DNA of 39,015 nucleotides from the NCBI GenBank assembly GCA_943354385.1, contig CALRBR010000006.1, positions 1 through 39,015 of the forward strand, given 5' to 3'. Both the position numbers and the translations under genes were made by a program. This DNA comes from Candidatus Tayloriibacteriota bacterium. Lineage in GTDB: Bacteria; Patescibacteriota; Minisyncoccia; Phycocordibacterales; PALSA-1337. Below, piece by piece: positions 13,664 to 20,927 of this stretch. The first letter of the stretch is position 1. Every line of letters begins with the position of its first letter. The notes beneath the pieces are model-generated. The model ran no database searches, had not been told where the DNA came from, and saw only the letters and a list, made by a program, of their open reading frames with translations.

Positions 13664-15442
13664 ATGGATATACGAAACATCGCAATTATCGCTCACGTGG
13701 ACCACGGCAAGACCACTCTTACCGACGCTATTTTAAAGCAAACTGGCTTTTCTAAAGAAGGTGTTTCTATGGACAGCAATACACTCGAGCTCGAGCGTGG
13801 TATTACTATTTATGCAAAAAACGCATCAATAGAATACAAAGGTACAAAAATCAACATCGTGGACACCCCTGGTCACGCCGACTTTGGCTCAGAAGTAGAG
13901 CGGGTGCTCCGCTCTATCGATACCGTGCTTCTCATCGTTGATGCGCAAGAAGGTCCGATGCCTCAGACTCGTTTCGTACTCAAAAAGTCACTCGAGCTCG
14001 GCCTCAAGCCTATCGTTGTTTTGAATAAAATCGACAAACCCGCTGCCCGGCCCAAAGAAGCACATGATGAAATCCTCGAACTCTTTATTGAGCTTGGTGC
14101 GACCGACGAACAGCTCGACTTTCCGTACGTCTACGCTATCGGTCGACAAGGTATTGCCAAATACAAGCTTACTGATGATAGCAAAAATCTCGACCCTATT
14201 CTTGACACCATTCTCGCCAAAGTTCCCCCATCAAAAAATGATATTTCTGCTCCACTTCGAGCGCAATCTTTCAATCTCGGATACGACAACTTCCTCGGAA
14301 GACAAGCGATCATCCGTATCTACGAAGGTATTATCAGAACTGGCCAAACCGTCTTTGCAAAAACTAATTCTGGCACACTCCACACAGGTAAAATTACCAA
14401 AATCCTCGCCTTCGACGGTCTCGACCGAAAAGAGGTCTCTCAGGCTGAAGCGGGTGACATCGTGATTATTTCCGGCCTTCCTGATATTTATATCGGCGAA
14501 ACTATTTGTGAAAAAGCAGATCAGGAAGCCCTTCCTGCTATTGCGATCGACGAGCCAACTATTTCCCTTACTTTCCTTGTAAACAATTCCCCTTTTGCGG
14601 GACGAGAAGGCAAATTTCTCACTACACGTCAGATCCGTGACCGACTCGAAAAAGAACTCGAGATCAACGTTGGCCTTAAGGTTGATTTTGGCGCCAACGA
14701 TACATTCAAGGTGTTTGGTCGAGGTGAGCTACACATTTCTATTCTTCTTGAAAATATGCGACGAGAAGGCTACGAGCTTCAGGTCTCTCAACCGCAAGTA
14801 ATTATTAAAGAAGTTGATGGCAAGAAAACCGAGCCGTTTGAAGAGCTTACTGTAGATGTGCGTACTGAACACGCTGGTGCGGTAATCGAAAAGATTGGCA
14901 GACGAAAAGGTATTATGACCGACATGCGAGAGAGAGAAGGTATTTCTCGAATTATTTTTGAAATTCCAACACGAGGATTGCTCGGTTACCGAGGACAGTT
15001 TGTGATCGATACCAAAGGTGAGGGTATTATGTCTTCACGAGTGGTTGGTTTTAGGGAATACGTAGGCGAAATCAACAAACACGAGACTGGTTCTATGATT
15101 TCTATGGAAAGCGGTAAAGCGCTCGCATTTGCACTTTGGAATCTTCAGGAACGAGGAGTGCTCTACATCAAGCCGACTGACGAAATCTACACCGGTATGG
15201 TTGTTGGTAATGTTACAAAAGGCGATGAGATGACGGTAAACCCTACCAAAGGTAAACAGCTCACAAACATGCGAGCGTCTGGCTCTGACGAAAGTATTTA
15301 CCTCACTCCGGCCTGGGAGCTCACTATCGAACGAGGTCTTGAGATCATGCATGAGGATGAATATCTCGAAATCTGTCCTAAAAGCGTGCGTCTACGCAAG
15401 AAATTTTTGACCGATACGGACAGGGCGAAGGCGAAGAGATAG
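13664..15442 (+). CDS. typA: Ribosome-associated GTPase TypA/BipA
   Basis: A translational GTPase of the EF-G family that acts in ribosome assembly and stress adaptation. 592 residues: G1 AHVDHGKTTL (10-19), G2 within RGITI, G3 DTPGHADFGSEVERVL, G4 NKID, then domain II, the EF-G-like domains III and V (FKVFGRGELHISILLENMRREG and GLLGYRGQFVIDTKGEGIM) and the TypA-specific C-terminal domain (GTPTKGKQLTNMRASGSDES-like stretch near 526-545). The length is slightly below the usual 605-615. It has its own extended -10 promoter and a long-armed terminator. Confidence 0.97.
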   Translation: MDIRNIAIIAHVDHGKTTLTDAILKQTGFSKEGVSMDSNTLELERGITIYAKNASIEYKGTKINIVDTPGHADFGSEVERVLRSIDTVLLIVDAQEGPMPQTRFVLKKSLELGLKPIVVLNKIDKPAARPKEAHDEILELFIELGATDEQLDFPYVYAIGRQGIAKYKLTDDSKNLDPILDTILAKVPPSKNDISAPLRAQSFNLGYDNFLGRQAIIRIYEGIIRTGQTVFAKTNSGTLHTGKITKILAFDGLDRKEVSQAEAGDIVIISGLPDIYIGETICEKADQEALPAIAIDEPTISLTFLVNNSPFAGREGKFLTTRQIRDRLEKELEINVGLKVDFGANDTFKVFGRGELHISILLENMRREGYELQVSQPQVIIKEVDGKKTEPFEELTVDVRTEHAGAVIEKIGRRKGIMTDMREREGISRIIFEIPTRGLLGYRGQFVIDTKGEGIMSSRVVGFREYVGEINKHETGSMISMESGKALAFALWNLQERGVLYIKPTDEIYTGMVVGNVTKGDEMTVNPTKGKQLTNMRASGSDESIYLTPAWELTIERGLEIMHEDEYLEICPKSVRLRKKFLTDTDRAKAKR

Positions 15443-15463
15443 CTACAGTATCGAGATAGCTAG

Positions 15464-15532
15464 AATTTCCCCGATTTTTCTTTTTGACCGAACATGTACC
15501 CATATCTTAGATTAGATAAATCGGAGGGAATT
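15464..15532 (+). terminator. Long-armed inverted repeat after typA
   Basis: AATTTCCCCGATTT (15464-15477) pairs imperfectly with AAATCGGAGGGAATT (15518-15532), then TTTTCGTTTT. The 40-nt loop is long for a terminator. Confidence 0.45.
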
Positions 15533-15609
15533 TTCGTTTTCAACAATATGTCTTTATACCCCGAATTACTAAGTACTGTCATAGGCGTATCATTTGAATA
15601 GGGTTTTTA

Positions 15610-15660
15610 GGCTGGCAAGCCGAAAACTTCAGAATTTTTCTAGCTCCGAAAAATCCGTAC
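15610..15660 (+). repeat. Two-hairpin repeat element, copy E (diverged)
   Basis: GGC-TGGCAA-GCC (15610-15621) is followed by GAAAACTTCAGA and a 7-bp stem ATTTTTC/GAAAAAT (15634-15640 and 15648-15654), then CCGTAC. Order and inner stem match copy D, but the loop is longer and the outer arms no longer pair well. Confidence 0.6.
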
Positions 15661-15799
15661 TTTTTCTACAGAGGCATACCCCTAAACCGATAGGCTTCGA
15701 AAAAATATGCCAAGAGAAGTATTCTACAATTGGGGCGGCTATAAATCCGCTCTAATGGCTCAAAAAACTGTCGAGCCGTTTACCTTTTTAGTAAGACCT

Positions 15800-15839
15800 T
15801 ACACACCTTTAGTACCCGGTCGGGTACTAAAGGTGTGTA
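15800..15839. repeat. 40-nt palindrome
   Basis: The arms ACACACCTTTAGTACCCG and its complement are separated by only GT. No T-run follows. It lies between the end of a minus-strand gene (terminator at 15865) and typA. Confidence 0.75.
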
Positions 15840-15864
15840 TCGCGGGGTTTTCACTCAATAAAAT

Positions 15865-15885
15865 AAAAAGTCGGAAGTTCCGACT
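15865..15885 (-). terminator. Terminator of the Cys-pair protein gene
   Basis: An AGTCGGA/TCCGACT stem around a 3-nt loop. On the minus strand it is followed by TTTTA. Confidence 0.8.
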
Positions 15886-15898
15886 ATCGTCAACAACC

Positions 15899-16345
15899 TC
15901 AGAACACCATACCGAGCCAATCACAGAGACTGGCTGGTCCAAGAGCATCTGGGTCGAAGGCGATATTGATATCTAAGGGTTGAATGCCAGCTTCGACAAA
16001 ATGCTTCAGGTCGTATCGAAACGCCCCTGCTTGCCAGACAGCTTTATGCCGAAGACTGCCTACCGAAAAGATCTTATCGTGTCGCTCGTGAGCAACCTGC
16101 TTCCCACAGCGCTTACAGTAGGTAAACTTGAACACCGCAAAGAGCATATCGTCACCGACAAGAGTGTTCTCTACGACCCTCGCATGATCCTTACGTGTCC
16201 TTGGACACATGATGATCACTCGATCTACCTTTGTGCATTGGCACTTCGAGCAACGACGCTCCCATGCTTTGCGACGACGATAGTGCACACAACCTCCTGC
16301 CCCAGCGAGACAGGCGCAACCGACTACTGCTATGATTAGATTCAT
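15899..16345 (-). CDS. Membrane-anchored protein with two Cys pairs, function unknown
   Basis: 148 residues that I do not recognise. Residues 2-20 (NLIIAVVGCACLAGAGGCV) are hydrophobic and followed by HYRRRK, so an N-terminal membrane anchor with a cytoplasmic body is likely; a lipobox is not convincing. Cys32-x2-Cys35 and Cys77-x2-Cys80 could bind one zinc ion as a split ribbon (RRCSKCQC ... YCKRCGKQ). The C-terminus (DINIAFDPDALGPASLCDWL) is acidic. Expression signals are strong: TTGACT, 17 nt, TAGTAT upstream, GGAG 7 nt before the ATG, and an intrinsic terminator after the stop. Confidence 0.75.
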   Translation of the reverse strand: MNLIIAVVGCACLAGAGGCVHYRRRKAWERRCSKCQCTKVDRVIIMCPRTRKDHARVVENTLVGDDMLFAVFKFTYCKRCGKQVAHERHDKIFSVGSLRHKAVWQAGAFRYDLKHFVEAGIQPLDINIAFDPDALGPASLCDWLGMVF

Positions 16346-16363
16346 AAAATAACTCCGACACTC

Positions 16364-16392
16364 ATACTACAACATTTGGAACCTAAAGTCAA
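16364..16392 (-). promoter_or_regulatory. Promoter of the Cys-pair protein gene
   Basis: On the minus strand, TTGACT (16392-16387), a 17-nt spacer, and TAGTAT (16369-16364). The leader is about 12 nt and contains GGAG. Confidence 0.75.
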
Positions 16393-16447
16393 TTTGTGTA
16401 ATAAAGACTTGCGATTTACAATTTAAGGACCATAGATGGTACGGAAA

Positions 16448-16475
16448 ACGCATCTACGCTATAGCGTATATGCGT
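16448..16475. repeat. CATCTA palindrome, copy 3 of 3
   Basis: A 28-bp palindrome with one mismatched pair, core GCATCTACGCTA, matching the core of the 8558-8605 copy. It lies just downstream of truB on the minus strand and is followed there by GTTTTCC, so it may also serve as a terminator. Confidence 0.7.
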
Positions 16476-16491
16476 AAAACTATCCTCTTGA

Positions 16492-17241
16492 TTATGTCAT
16501 ACCATACTCCCCCACCTTGGTTCTAAAAATACTCAGAGCGATCGCTGGTACGCCAAGCTTTTTCCCAAGCTCATGGGCAATAGAGCGAATATATGTACCA
16601 CTTCCACAAGAGATTTTTATTTTAATCACAGGAAACTTTTCATCTGCCGGCTGTGACTCAAAAAACTTTTTCCAGCCTGTAATAATTTTCTCCTGCCGAA
16701 AATCTCCCTGTACTAAAGAAATATTTTTGAGTATTCGAGCTTCAAGAATCTGTGCAGAAATATCTCCCACAGAAAGCACTTCCGTACTATATACCTCCAC
16801 CTCCCGACTCGGAATATCCTCCTCTCGTAGCTCTCCGTCTTTTGCAAGCTGAAAAAGCGCTTTGCCTTTTACTGTCTTTGATGAAAATGGCGGATATTTT
16901 TGAACATATTTTCCAACGAATAATGCGAGACTAGACTCGATAATGGCCCGCGCCGGTGTGCTCACCGGCGCGGGGGTAACATCTCCGATCCTTCCCAAAA
17001 CATCATAGGTATCTGTTCCTACACCCAAAAGCATTTCGCATTCATACTCTTTATCCAACACCAGATACCTCTCCCTTTCTTTATTTTCTTCACCCACAAT
17101 CACCAGCATCACCCCCTCCGCCATTGGATCAAGTCTCCCAGCATACGAAAGCACTGTGTCTTTGTATTCCGGTTTCATCTTTCTCAGCGCATCCAAGCAC
17201 TGCAATGGCGTCTCCCCTAATTTTTTATACAGGCAAAGCAT
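16492..17241 (-). CDS. truB: tRNA pseudouridine(55) synthase
   Basis: Makes pseudouridine 55 in the T-loop of tRNAs. 249 residues: the N-terminus LYKKLGETPLQCLDALR, catalytic Asp38 in YAGRLDPMAEGVML, then the KYPPFSSKTVKGKALFQLA segment and the CGSGTYIRSIAHELGKKLG motif (about 221-239). The PUA extension is absent or very short. Residues 90-99 (PAPVSTPARA) are encoded by a perfect 12-bp GC-rich inverted repeat (16947-16974), unlike the AT-richer surroundings. A weak TACTAT box lies 4 nt before the ATG. Single-gene unit, divergent from hisS. Confidence 0.95.
   Translation of the reverse strand: MLCLYKKLGETPLQCLDALRKMKPEYKDTVLSYAGRLDPMAEGVMLVIVGEENKERERYLVLDKEYECEMLLGVGTDTYDVLGRIGDVTPAPVSTPARAIIESSLALFVGKYVQKYPPFSSKTVKGKALFQLAKDGELREEDIPSREVEVYSTEVLSVGDISAQILEARILKNISLVQGDFRQEKIITGWKKFFESQPADEKFPVIKIKISCGSGTYIRSIAHELGKKLGVPAIALSIFRTKVGEYGMT
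16947..16974. repeat. GC-rich inverted repeat inside truB
   Basis: CCCGCGCCGGTG and its exact complement flank TGCT. It encodes part of a Pro/Ala linker and is far richer in GC than the rest of the gene. Confidence 0.8.
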
Positions 17242-17284
17242 TTTAATAGTATTTCACTTCTTAATGTACAGTAAAAGTGGCAGA

Positions 17285-17313
17285 TTGTGAACAGGCTCTA
17301 GTTTTGCTAGAAT
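17285..17313 (+). promoter_or_regulatory. Promoter of hisS
   Basis: TTGTGA, a 17-nt spacer ending in TGC, and TAGAAT, ending 6 nt before the hisS ATG. A leaderless mRNA is predicted. Confidence 0.7.
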
Positions 17314-17319
17314 ACACAT

Positions 17320-18633
17320 ATGTCAGAAAACGAATCAAAAGTAAAAAAGATATCCACCGAAGGTTACAAAGGTGTGCGTGATTTCTACCCAGCCGACATG
17401 ACGATACAAAATTACATTTTCAACACTTGGAAACAAGTCGTAGAAAAGTTCGGATATCAGGAATACAGTGCATCAGTACTCGAGCCAGCTGAGCTCTACC
17501 GTGCCAAATCTGGTGAGGAGCTCGTGAACGAGCAGACCTATACTTTTACTGACCGAGGCGAACGAGAAGTTACCCTCCGTCCTGAAATGACCCCGACTGT
17601 CGCCCGCATGGTAGCAGGTAAAAAACGCGAGCTCTCATTCCCCCTTCGTTGGTATTCTATTCCCAACCTCTTCCGATATGAACAACCTCAGCGGGGACGA
17701 CTCCGCGAACACTGGCAACTAAATGTAGATCTATTTGGCGTGAAGTCTCTCCAAGCCGAAGTAGAGGTGATTTCTCTGGCAGTAGAAATCTTACGTGCTT
17801 TTGGTCTCAAAGATCAGCAGTTTGCGGTCCGAATAAACAATCGCAAGATTGTAAACTTTGTCATGAACGAAGTCCTCGAAATTTCTTCTGAAAATGCCCA
17901 TACTCTCGCAAAGCTCATCGACCGAAAAACCAAAATGCCTGCGAGTGAATTTGCCGAAAAAGCCGAATCACTCGTGGGTCTTAAATTTGACCTTTTCAAA
18001 GAACTCGTCAACTCTCAAAACTTTGAAAACTTTATCTCCGTGCTCCCCGTACCAATGCGTACCTATGAGGGAATACTGGAAACAAAATCTGTCATAGAAA
18101 ATCTCGAGAAGCTTGGTATTACCAACGTCATCTTTGACCAGACCTTAATGCGGGGTTTTGACTACTACACCGGTACTATTTTTGAAATCTTTGATACTAA
18201 CCCATACAATCGCCGATCGGTCTTTGGAGGCGGACGCTATGACGATCTCCTCTCTATCTTTGGCCAGGAAAAAGTCTCGGCGGTAGGCTTTGGTGCGGGG
18301 GACGTCGTCATGAAAGACCTCCTTGAGACCTATGGACTACTACCAACCGAGACTTCAAAAACCAGACTATATGTCGCTATCGCCGATGACAGTGCCACAG
18401 CTTTCGCTCAAGACTTCGCTCAAAATCTTCGCGAGGCAGGGGTTTCTGTGGCCATCGACTATTCTGGAAAGAAAATCGGGGATCAAGTAAAGTATGCCGA
18501 CAGAAACAAAATTACTTTTGTAACTGTCCTCGGTACAGACGAAGTAAAATCTGGCCAATTCAAAATTAAAAATATGGCAACCGGAGAAGAGAAAATGGCT
18601 ACAGAAAAAGAGATTATATTTATAGTAAAATAA
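17320..18633 (+). CDS. hisS: Histidyl-tRNA synthetase
   Basis: A class II synthetase that charges tRNA-His. 437 residues: motif 1 region near GVRDFYPADM, motif 2 around LRPEMTPTVAR and RYEQPQRGRLREHWQLNVDLFG, the histidine A loop FDYYTGTIFEI (LMRGFDYYTG), motif 3 GGGRYDDLLSIFG and GFGAGDVV, and a C-terminal anticodon-binding domain (about 340-437, TRLYVAIADD ... GKKIGDQVKYADRNK). Length is normal. The exonuclease gene follows 41 nt later on the same strand. Confidence 0.97.
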   Translation: MSENESKVKKISTEGYKGVRDFYPADMTIQNYIFNTWKQVVEKFGYQEYSASVLEPAELYRAKSGEELVNEQTYTFTDRGEREVTLRPEMTPTVARMVAGKKRELSFPLRWYSIPNLFRYEQPQRGRLREHWQLNVDLFGVKSLQAEVEVISLAVEILRAFGLKDQQFAVRINNRKIVNFVMNEVLEISSENAHTLAKLIDRKTKMPASEFAEKAESLVGLKFDLFKELVNSQNFENFISVLPVPMRTYEGILETKSVIENLEKLGITNVIFDQTLMRGFDYYTGTIFEIFDTNPYNRRSVFGGGRYDDLLSIFGQEKVSAVGFGAGDVVMKDLLETYGLLPTETSKTRLYVAIADDSATAFAQDFAQNLREAGVSVAIDYSGKKIGDQVKYADRNKITFVTVLGTDEVKSGQFKIKNMATGEEKMATEKEIIFIVK

Positions 18634-18674
18634 CCATTTTTTTTATACTTTCGAAACACACTTTACATTTGACT

Positions 18675-19250
18675 ATGCGCAAAATTATTTTTGATATTGA
18701 AACAAAGAATCTTTTTGAGGAAGTGGGTAGTAATGACCCCGCAGCACTTGATATATCTGTCATCGGCATCTACGATTCAAGTACTGATATATACACTGCC
18801 TACACCGACAAAGAACTCAAGCAAGTCTGGCCTATTATAGAGAGTGCGGATATACTCATCACCTACAACGGTGATCATTTCGATATACCCCTACTCAACA
18901 AATATTATCCAGGGGACCTTTCAAAAATAAAAAGTCTCGACCTCCTTGTCGAAATTCGCGCGGTGCTTGGTCGCCGACTAAAGCTCGACTCTGTAGCGGA
19001 GGCCACGCTCGGTAAAAAGAAGATCGGTCATGGTCTCGAAGCAGTAGAGTGGTACAAAAAAGGCGAAATTGAGAAAATTAAAAAATACTGCTTGGAAGAT
19101 GTAAAAATCACCAAGGAAGTCTACGAATACGCTCTTGCAAACGGTCATCTAAAATACAAAGATAACGGAGAGCTCAAACAAATCAAACTTGACACTTCAA
19201 AGTGGCAAGACAAAAAAGAAAGTGGAATGACTTTTACCCTACCTTTCTAG
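18675..19250 (+). CDS. DEDD-family 3'-5' exonuclease (RNase H-like fold)
   Basis: 191 residues. Exo I is IIFDIETK (Asp7 and Glu9), Exo II is TYNGDHFDIPLL (Asp70), and Exo III is KYCLEDVKIT with Tyr138 and Asp142, a DEDDy arrangement as in polymerase B-type proofreading domains and YprB-like proteins. It should remove nucleotides from DNA or RNA 3' ends. A substrate cannot be assigned. The frame is also open from a TTG at 18669, but ATG at 18675 fits the motif-led start. It probably shares transcription with hisS or uses the TATACT near 18645. The last 4 bases overlap the stop codon of the convergent ZIP gene. Confidence 0.85.
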   Translation: MRKIIFDIETKNLFEEVGSNDPAALDISVIGIYDSSTDIYTAYTDKELKQVWPIIESADILITYNGDHFDIPLLNKYYPGDLSKIKSLDLLVEIRAVLGRRLKLDSVAEATLGKKKIGHGLEAVEWYKKGEIEKIKKYCLEDVKITKEVYEYALANGHLKYKDNGELKQIKLDTSKWQDKKESGMTFTLPF

Positions 19251-19963
19251 TGTGCAACCTTAATAATAGCGTACAAAATAGCCATACCCAGAACTGTTGC
19301 AAATGTAGTCCAGTATGTAGGGTGGCGATGGTGACTCTCCGGAAGTAAATCACTCGCTCCAATATACAAAAAAAAGCCACCAAATAGAGCCAGAACAAGT
19401 CCCAACGATGACTCCTGTAGTGTAAATAACTTTGTAGACAAAATACCAAGTACTGGAGCTATCGCACCAACGGAAAGCCATTTCACTGCCTCTTTCTGTG
19501 TACCCCCATTTTTCAAAATAAGACTAACTGTATTAAGCCCATCAAAAAACTTATGTGCTAGCACAGCTAAAGTAACCACAAGACCGACCTCTGTAGAAAC
19601 CTGAAAAGCAAGACCGATAGCCATGCCGTCCAAAAAACTGTGGACAGATAAACTTCCAGCACCGAGTCGCCCTCTATGGTTCTCGTTTTCACAGTGCTCG
19701 TCTATATGCTCATGTCCCACAGCAAAACGATCTAGAAGCATGTAGATAATAAATCCAAGCGCTACAATACTAGTAACAACAGAGACATCAAATGCACCAT
19801 CCGATAGTTCGATTGCTTCCGGTAGTAAATCAAAAAATGCCACTCCAATAATGGCACCCGCACTAAAGCCTAGTACCAAATGAAGCTTGTCTTGATACTT
19901 AAATGCAAATAAGCCTCCCAAAACAGTACAGACGATCGCACTGATAGCTACAAGTATTATCAT
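19247..19963 (-). CDS. ZIP-family metal transporter
   Basis: A divalent-metal (zinc or iron) importer of the inner membrane, 238 residues with about seven to eight hydrophobic segments. The binuclear metal-site helices are SVHSFLDGMAIGLAF (His108, Asp112) and LAVLAHKFFDGLN (His137, Asp141). These replace the more usual HNIPEG and HEIPEG motifs, as in some bacterial ZIPs. A His/Glu-rich loop (GHEHIDEHCENENH, 83-96) lies between the third and fourth helices, as is common in the family. Start: TGC-TATAAT ends 6 nt before ATG 19963, so the upstream ATG at 19981 is not used. Confidence 0.9.
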   Translation of the reverse strand: MIILVAISAIVCTVLGGLFAFKYQDKLHLVLGFSAGAIIGVAFFDLLPEAIELSDGAFDVSVVTSIVALGFIIYMLLDRFAVGHEHIDEHCENENHRGRLGAGSLSVHSFLDGMAIGLAFQVSTEVGLVVTLAVLAHKFFDGLNTVSLILKNGGTQKEAVKWLSVGAIAPVLGILSTKLFTLQESSLGLVLALFGGFFLYIGASDLLPESHHRHPTYWTTFATVLGMAILYAIIKVAH

Positions 19964-19969
19964 ATAGTA

Positions 19970-19978
19970 ATTATAGCA
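19970..19978 (-). promoter_or_regulatory. Extended -10 promoter of the ZIP gene
   Basis: The minus strand reads TGC-TATAAT, then TACTAT, then ATG. A leaderless transcript is predicted. Confidence 0.7.
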
Positions 19979-20071
19979 CAAAAATCGCCAATCCGCTAAT
20001 ATGCACCTCCCATCTATTCTGTGTTACTATTCGTAAATCATGAATAATAAATCTTGCTTCTATCCGAATTG

Positions 20072-20080
20072 TGCTATAAT
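20072..20080 (+). promoter_or_regulatory. Extended -10 promoter of the DsbA-like gene
   Basis: TGC-TATAAT, 27 nt before the ATG. No Shine-Dalgarno is visible in the leader. Confidence 0.65.
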
Positions 20081-20107
20081 TAAACCACTTATTTTTAATA
20101 TATACAC

Positions 20108-20857
20108 ATGGAAAATACATCACAGCATGTCACTCATTCAACAACATCATCCCCAAAGGACAGTATCCTCACGGTACCGATGGCTATTATTATTGCAGGT
20201 CTATTAATTGCTGGTGCACTCTACTATTCCAAAAAGCCAGCCACCGCACCTGATCCATCAAAAGAAAGTGTGGCTGTTCAATCTACTGATGTAAATATTG
20301 TCCCTGTGACAGAAGCCGATCATATTCTGGGTAATCCAAATGCGCCCATCAAAATCGTTGAGTTTGCTGACCTTGAATGTCCTGCGTGTATTTATTTTCA
20401 CCCTATCATGAAGCGTGTTATGGCTGAGTATGGTAAGGATGGCAAAGTTGCATGGGTTTATCGACATTTTCCACTTGACCAGATTCACCCGAAAGCACGC
20501 AAGGAAGCTGAGGCGACCGAATGTGTAGCCAAGCTCGGTGGCAATGATCAATTCTGGAATTATGTACACCGCATATTTGAAATAACCAAAGGTAACAACA
20601 CCCTCGAAGAGGGTTTACTTGGAAAAACAGCTGTTGAGATTGGTATTAATAAAAAAGCATTCGACACCTGTCTCGCATCAGGAGTATTTAAAGCCAAAAT
20701 TCAGTCACATCTTGAGGATGGTATTAAAGCAGGTGTCAAAGGTACACCATACAGTATCATTATTAAAAAAGACGGAACAAAAATACCAATAGAAGCTGCG
20801 TACCCTTATGAAAACATGAAGATTATTTTGGATGCGGTGATTGCGGATTTAAAGTAA
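20108..20857 (+). CDS. Membrane-anchored DsbA-like thiol oxidoreductase
   Basis: 249 residues. A single membrane segment (21-40, LTVPMAIIIAGLLIAGALYY) follows a short N-terminal tail, so the catalytic domain lies outside the membrane. The thioredoxin fold has the redox motif CPAC (Cys91 and Cys94) after VEFADLE, an inserted helical domain (about 130-200) and the cis-proline loop GVKGTPYSIII (about 217-227). This is the DsbA/BdbD/DsbG-like group, which forms or shuffles disulfides in exported proteins. A partner DsbB or VKOR is not in the window. It is convergent with the helicase gene across a shared terminator. Confidence 0.9.
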   Translation: MENTSQHVTHSTTSSPKDSILTVPMAIIIAGLLIAGALYYSKKPATAPDPSKESVAVQSTDVNIVPVTEADHILGNPNAPIKIVEFADLECPACIYFHPIMKRVMAEYGKDGKVAWVYRHFPLDQIHPKARKEAEATECVAKLGGNDQFWNYVHRIFEITKGNNTLEEGLLGKTAVEIGINKKAFDTCLASGVFKAKIQSHLEDGIKAGVKGTPYSIIIKKDGTKIPIEAAYPYENMKIILDAVIADLK

Positions 20858-20874
20858 GTAAAATTGCAAAAAAC

Positions 20875-20904
20875 AAAAGGCCAAACATTAGTGTTTGGCC
20901 TTTT
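20875..20904. terminator. Bidirectional terminator between convergent genes
   Basis: AAAAGGCCAAACA pairs with TGTTTGGCCTTTT around TTAG. The A-rich and T-rich ends serve both the DsbA-like gene and the helicase gene. Confidence 0.85.
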
Positions 20905-20927
20905 AAATTACCATATTTAGACTTTTT

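Larger units (their letters stand above)
15443..15864. other. Structured intergenic region downstream of typA
   Basis: About 420 nt with no convincing gene. It contains the typA terminator-like inverted repeat, a degenerate copy of the two-hairpin element (15610-15660), a CTAAACCGATAGGC motif at 15680 shared with the right arm of copy A, and a 40-bp near-perfect palindrome (15800-15839). Confidence 0.65.

Noticed and set aside
15707-15976. Plus-strand open frame of 89 codons
   Set aside because: It spans a 40-nt palindrome and a terminator and overlaps the better supported minus-strand Cys-pair gene.
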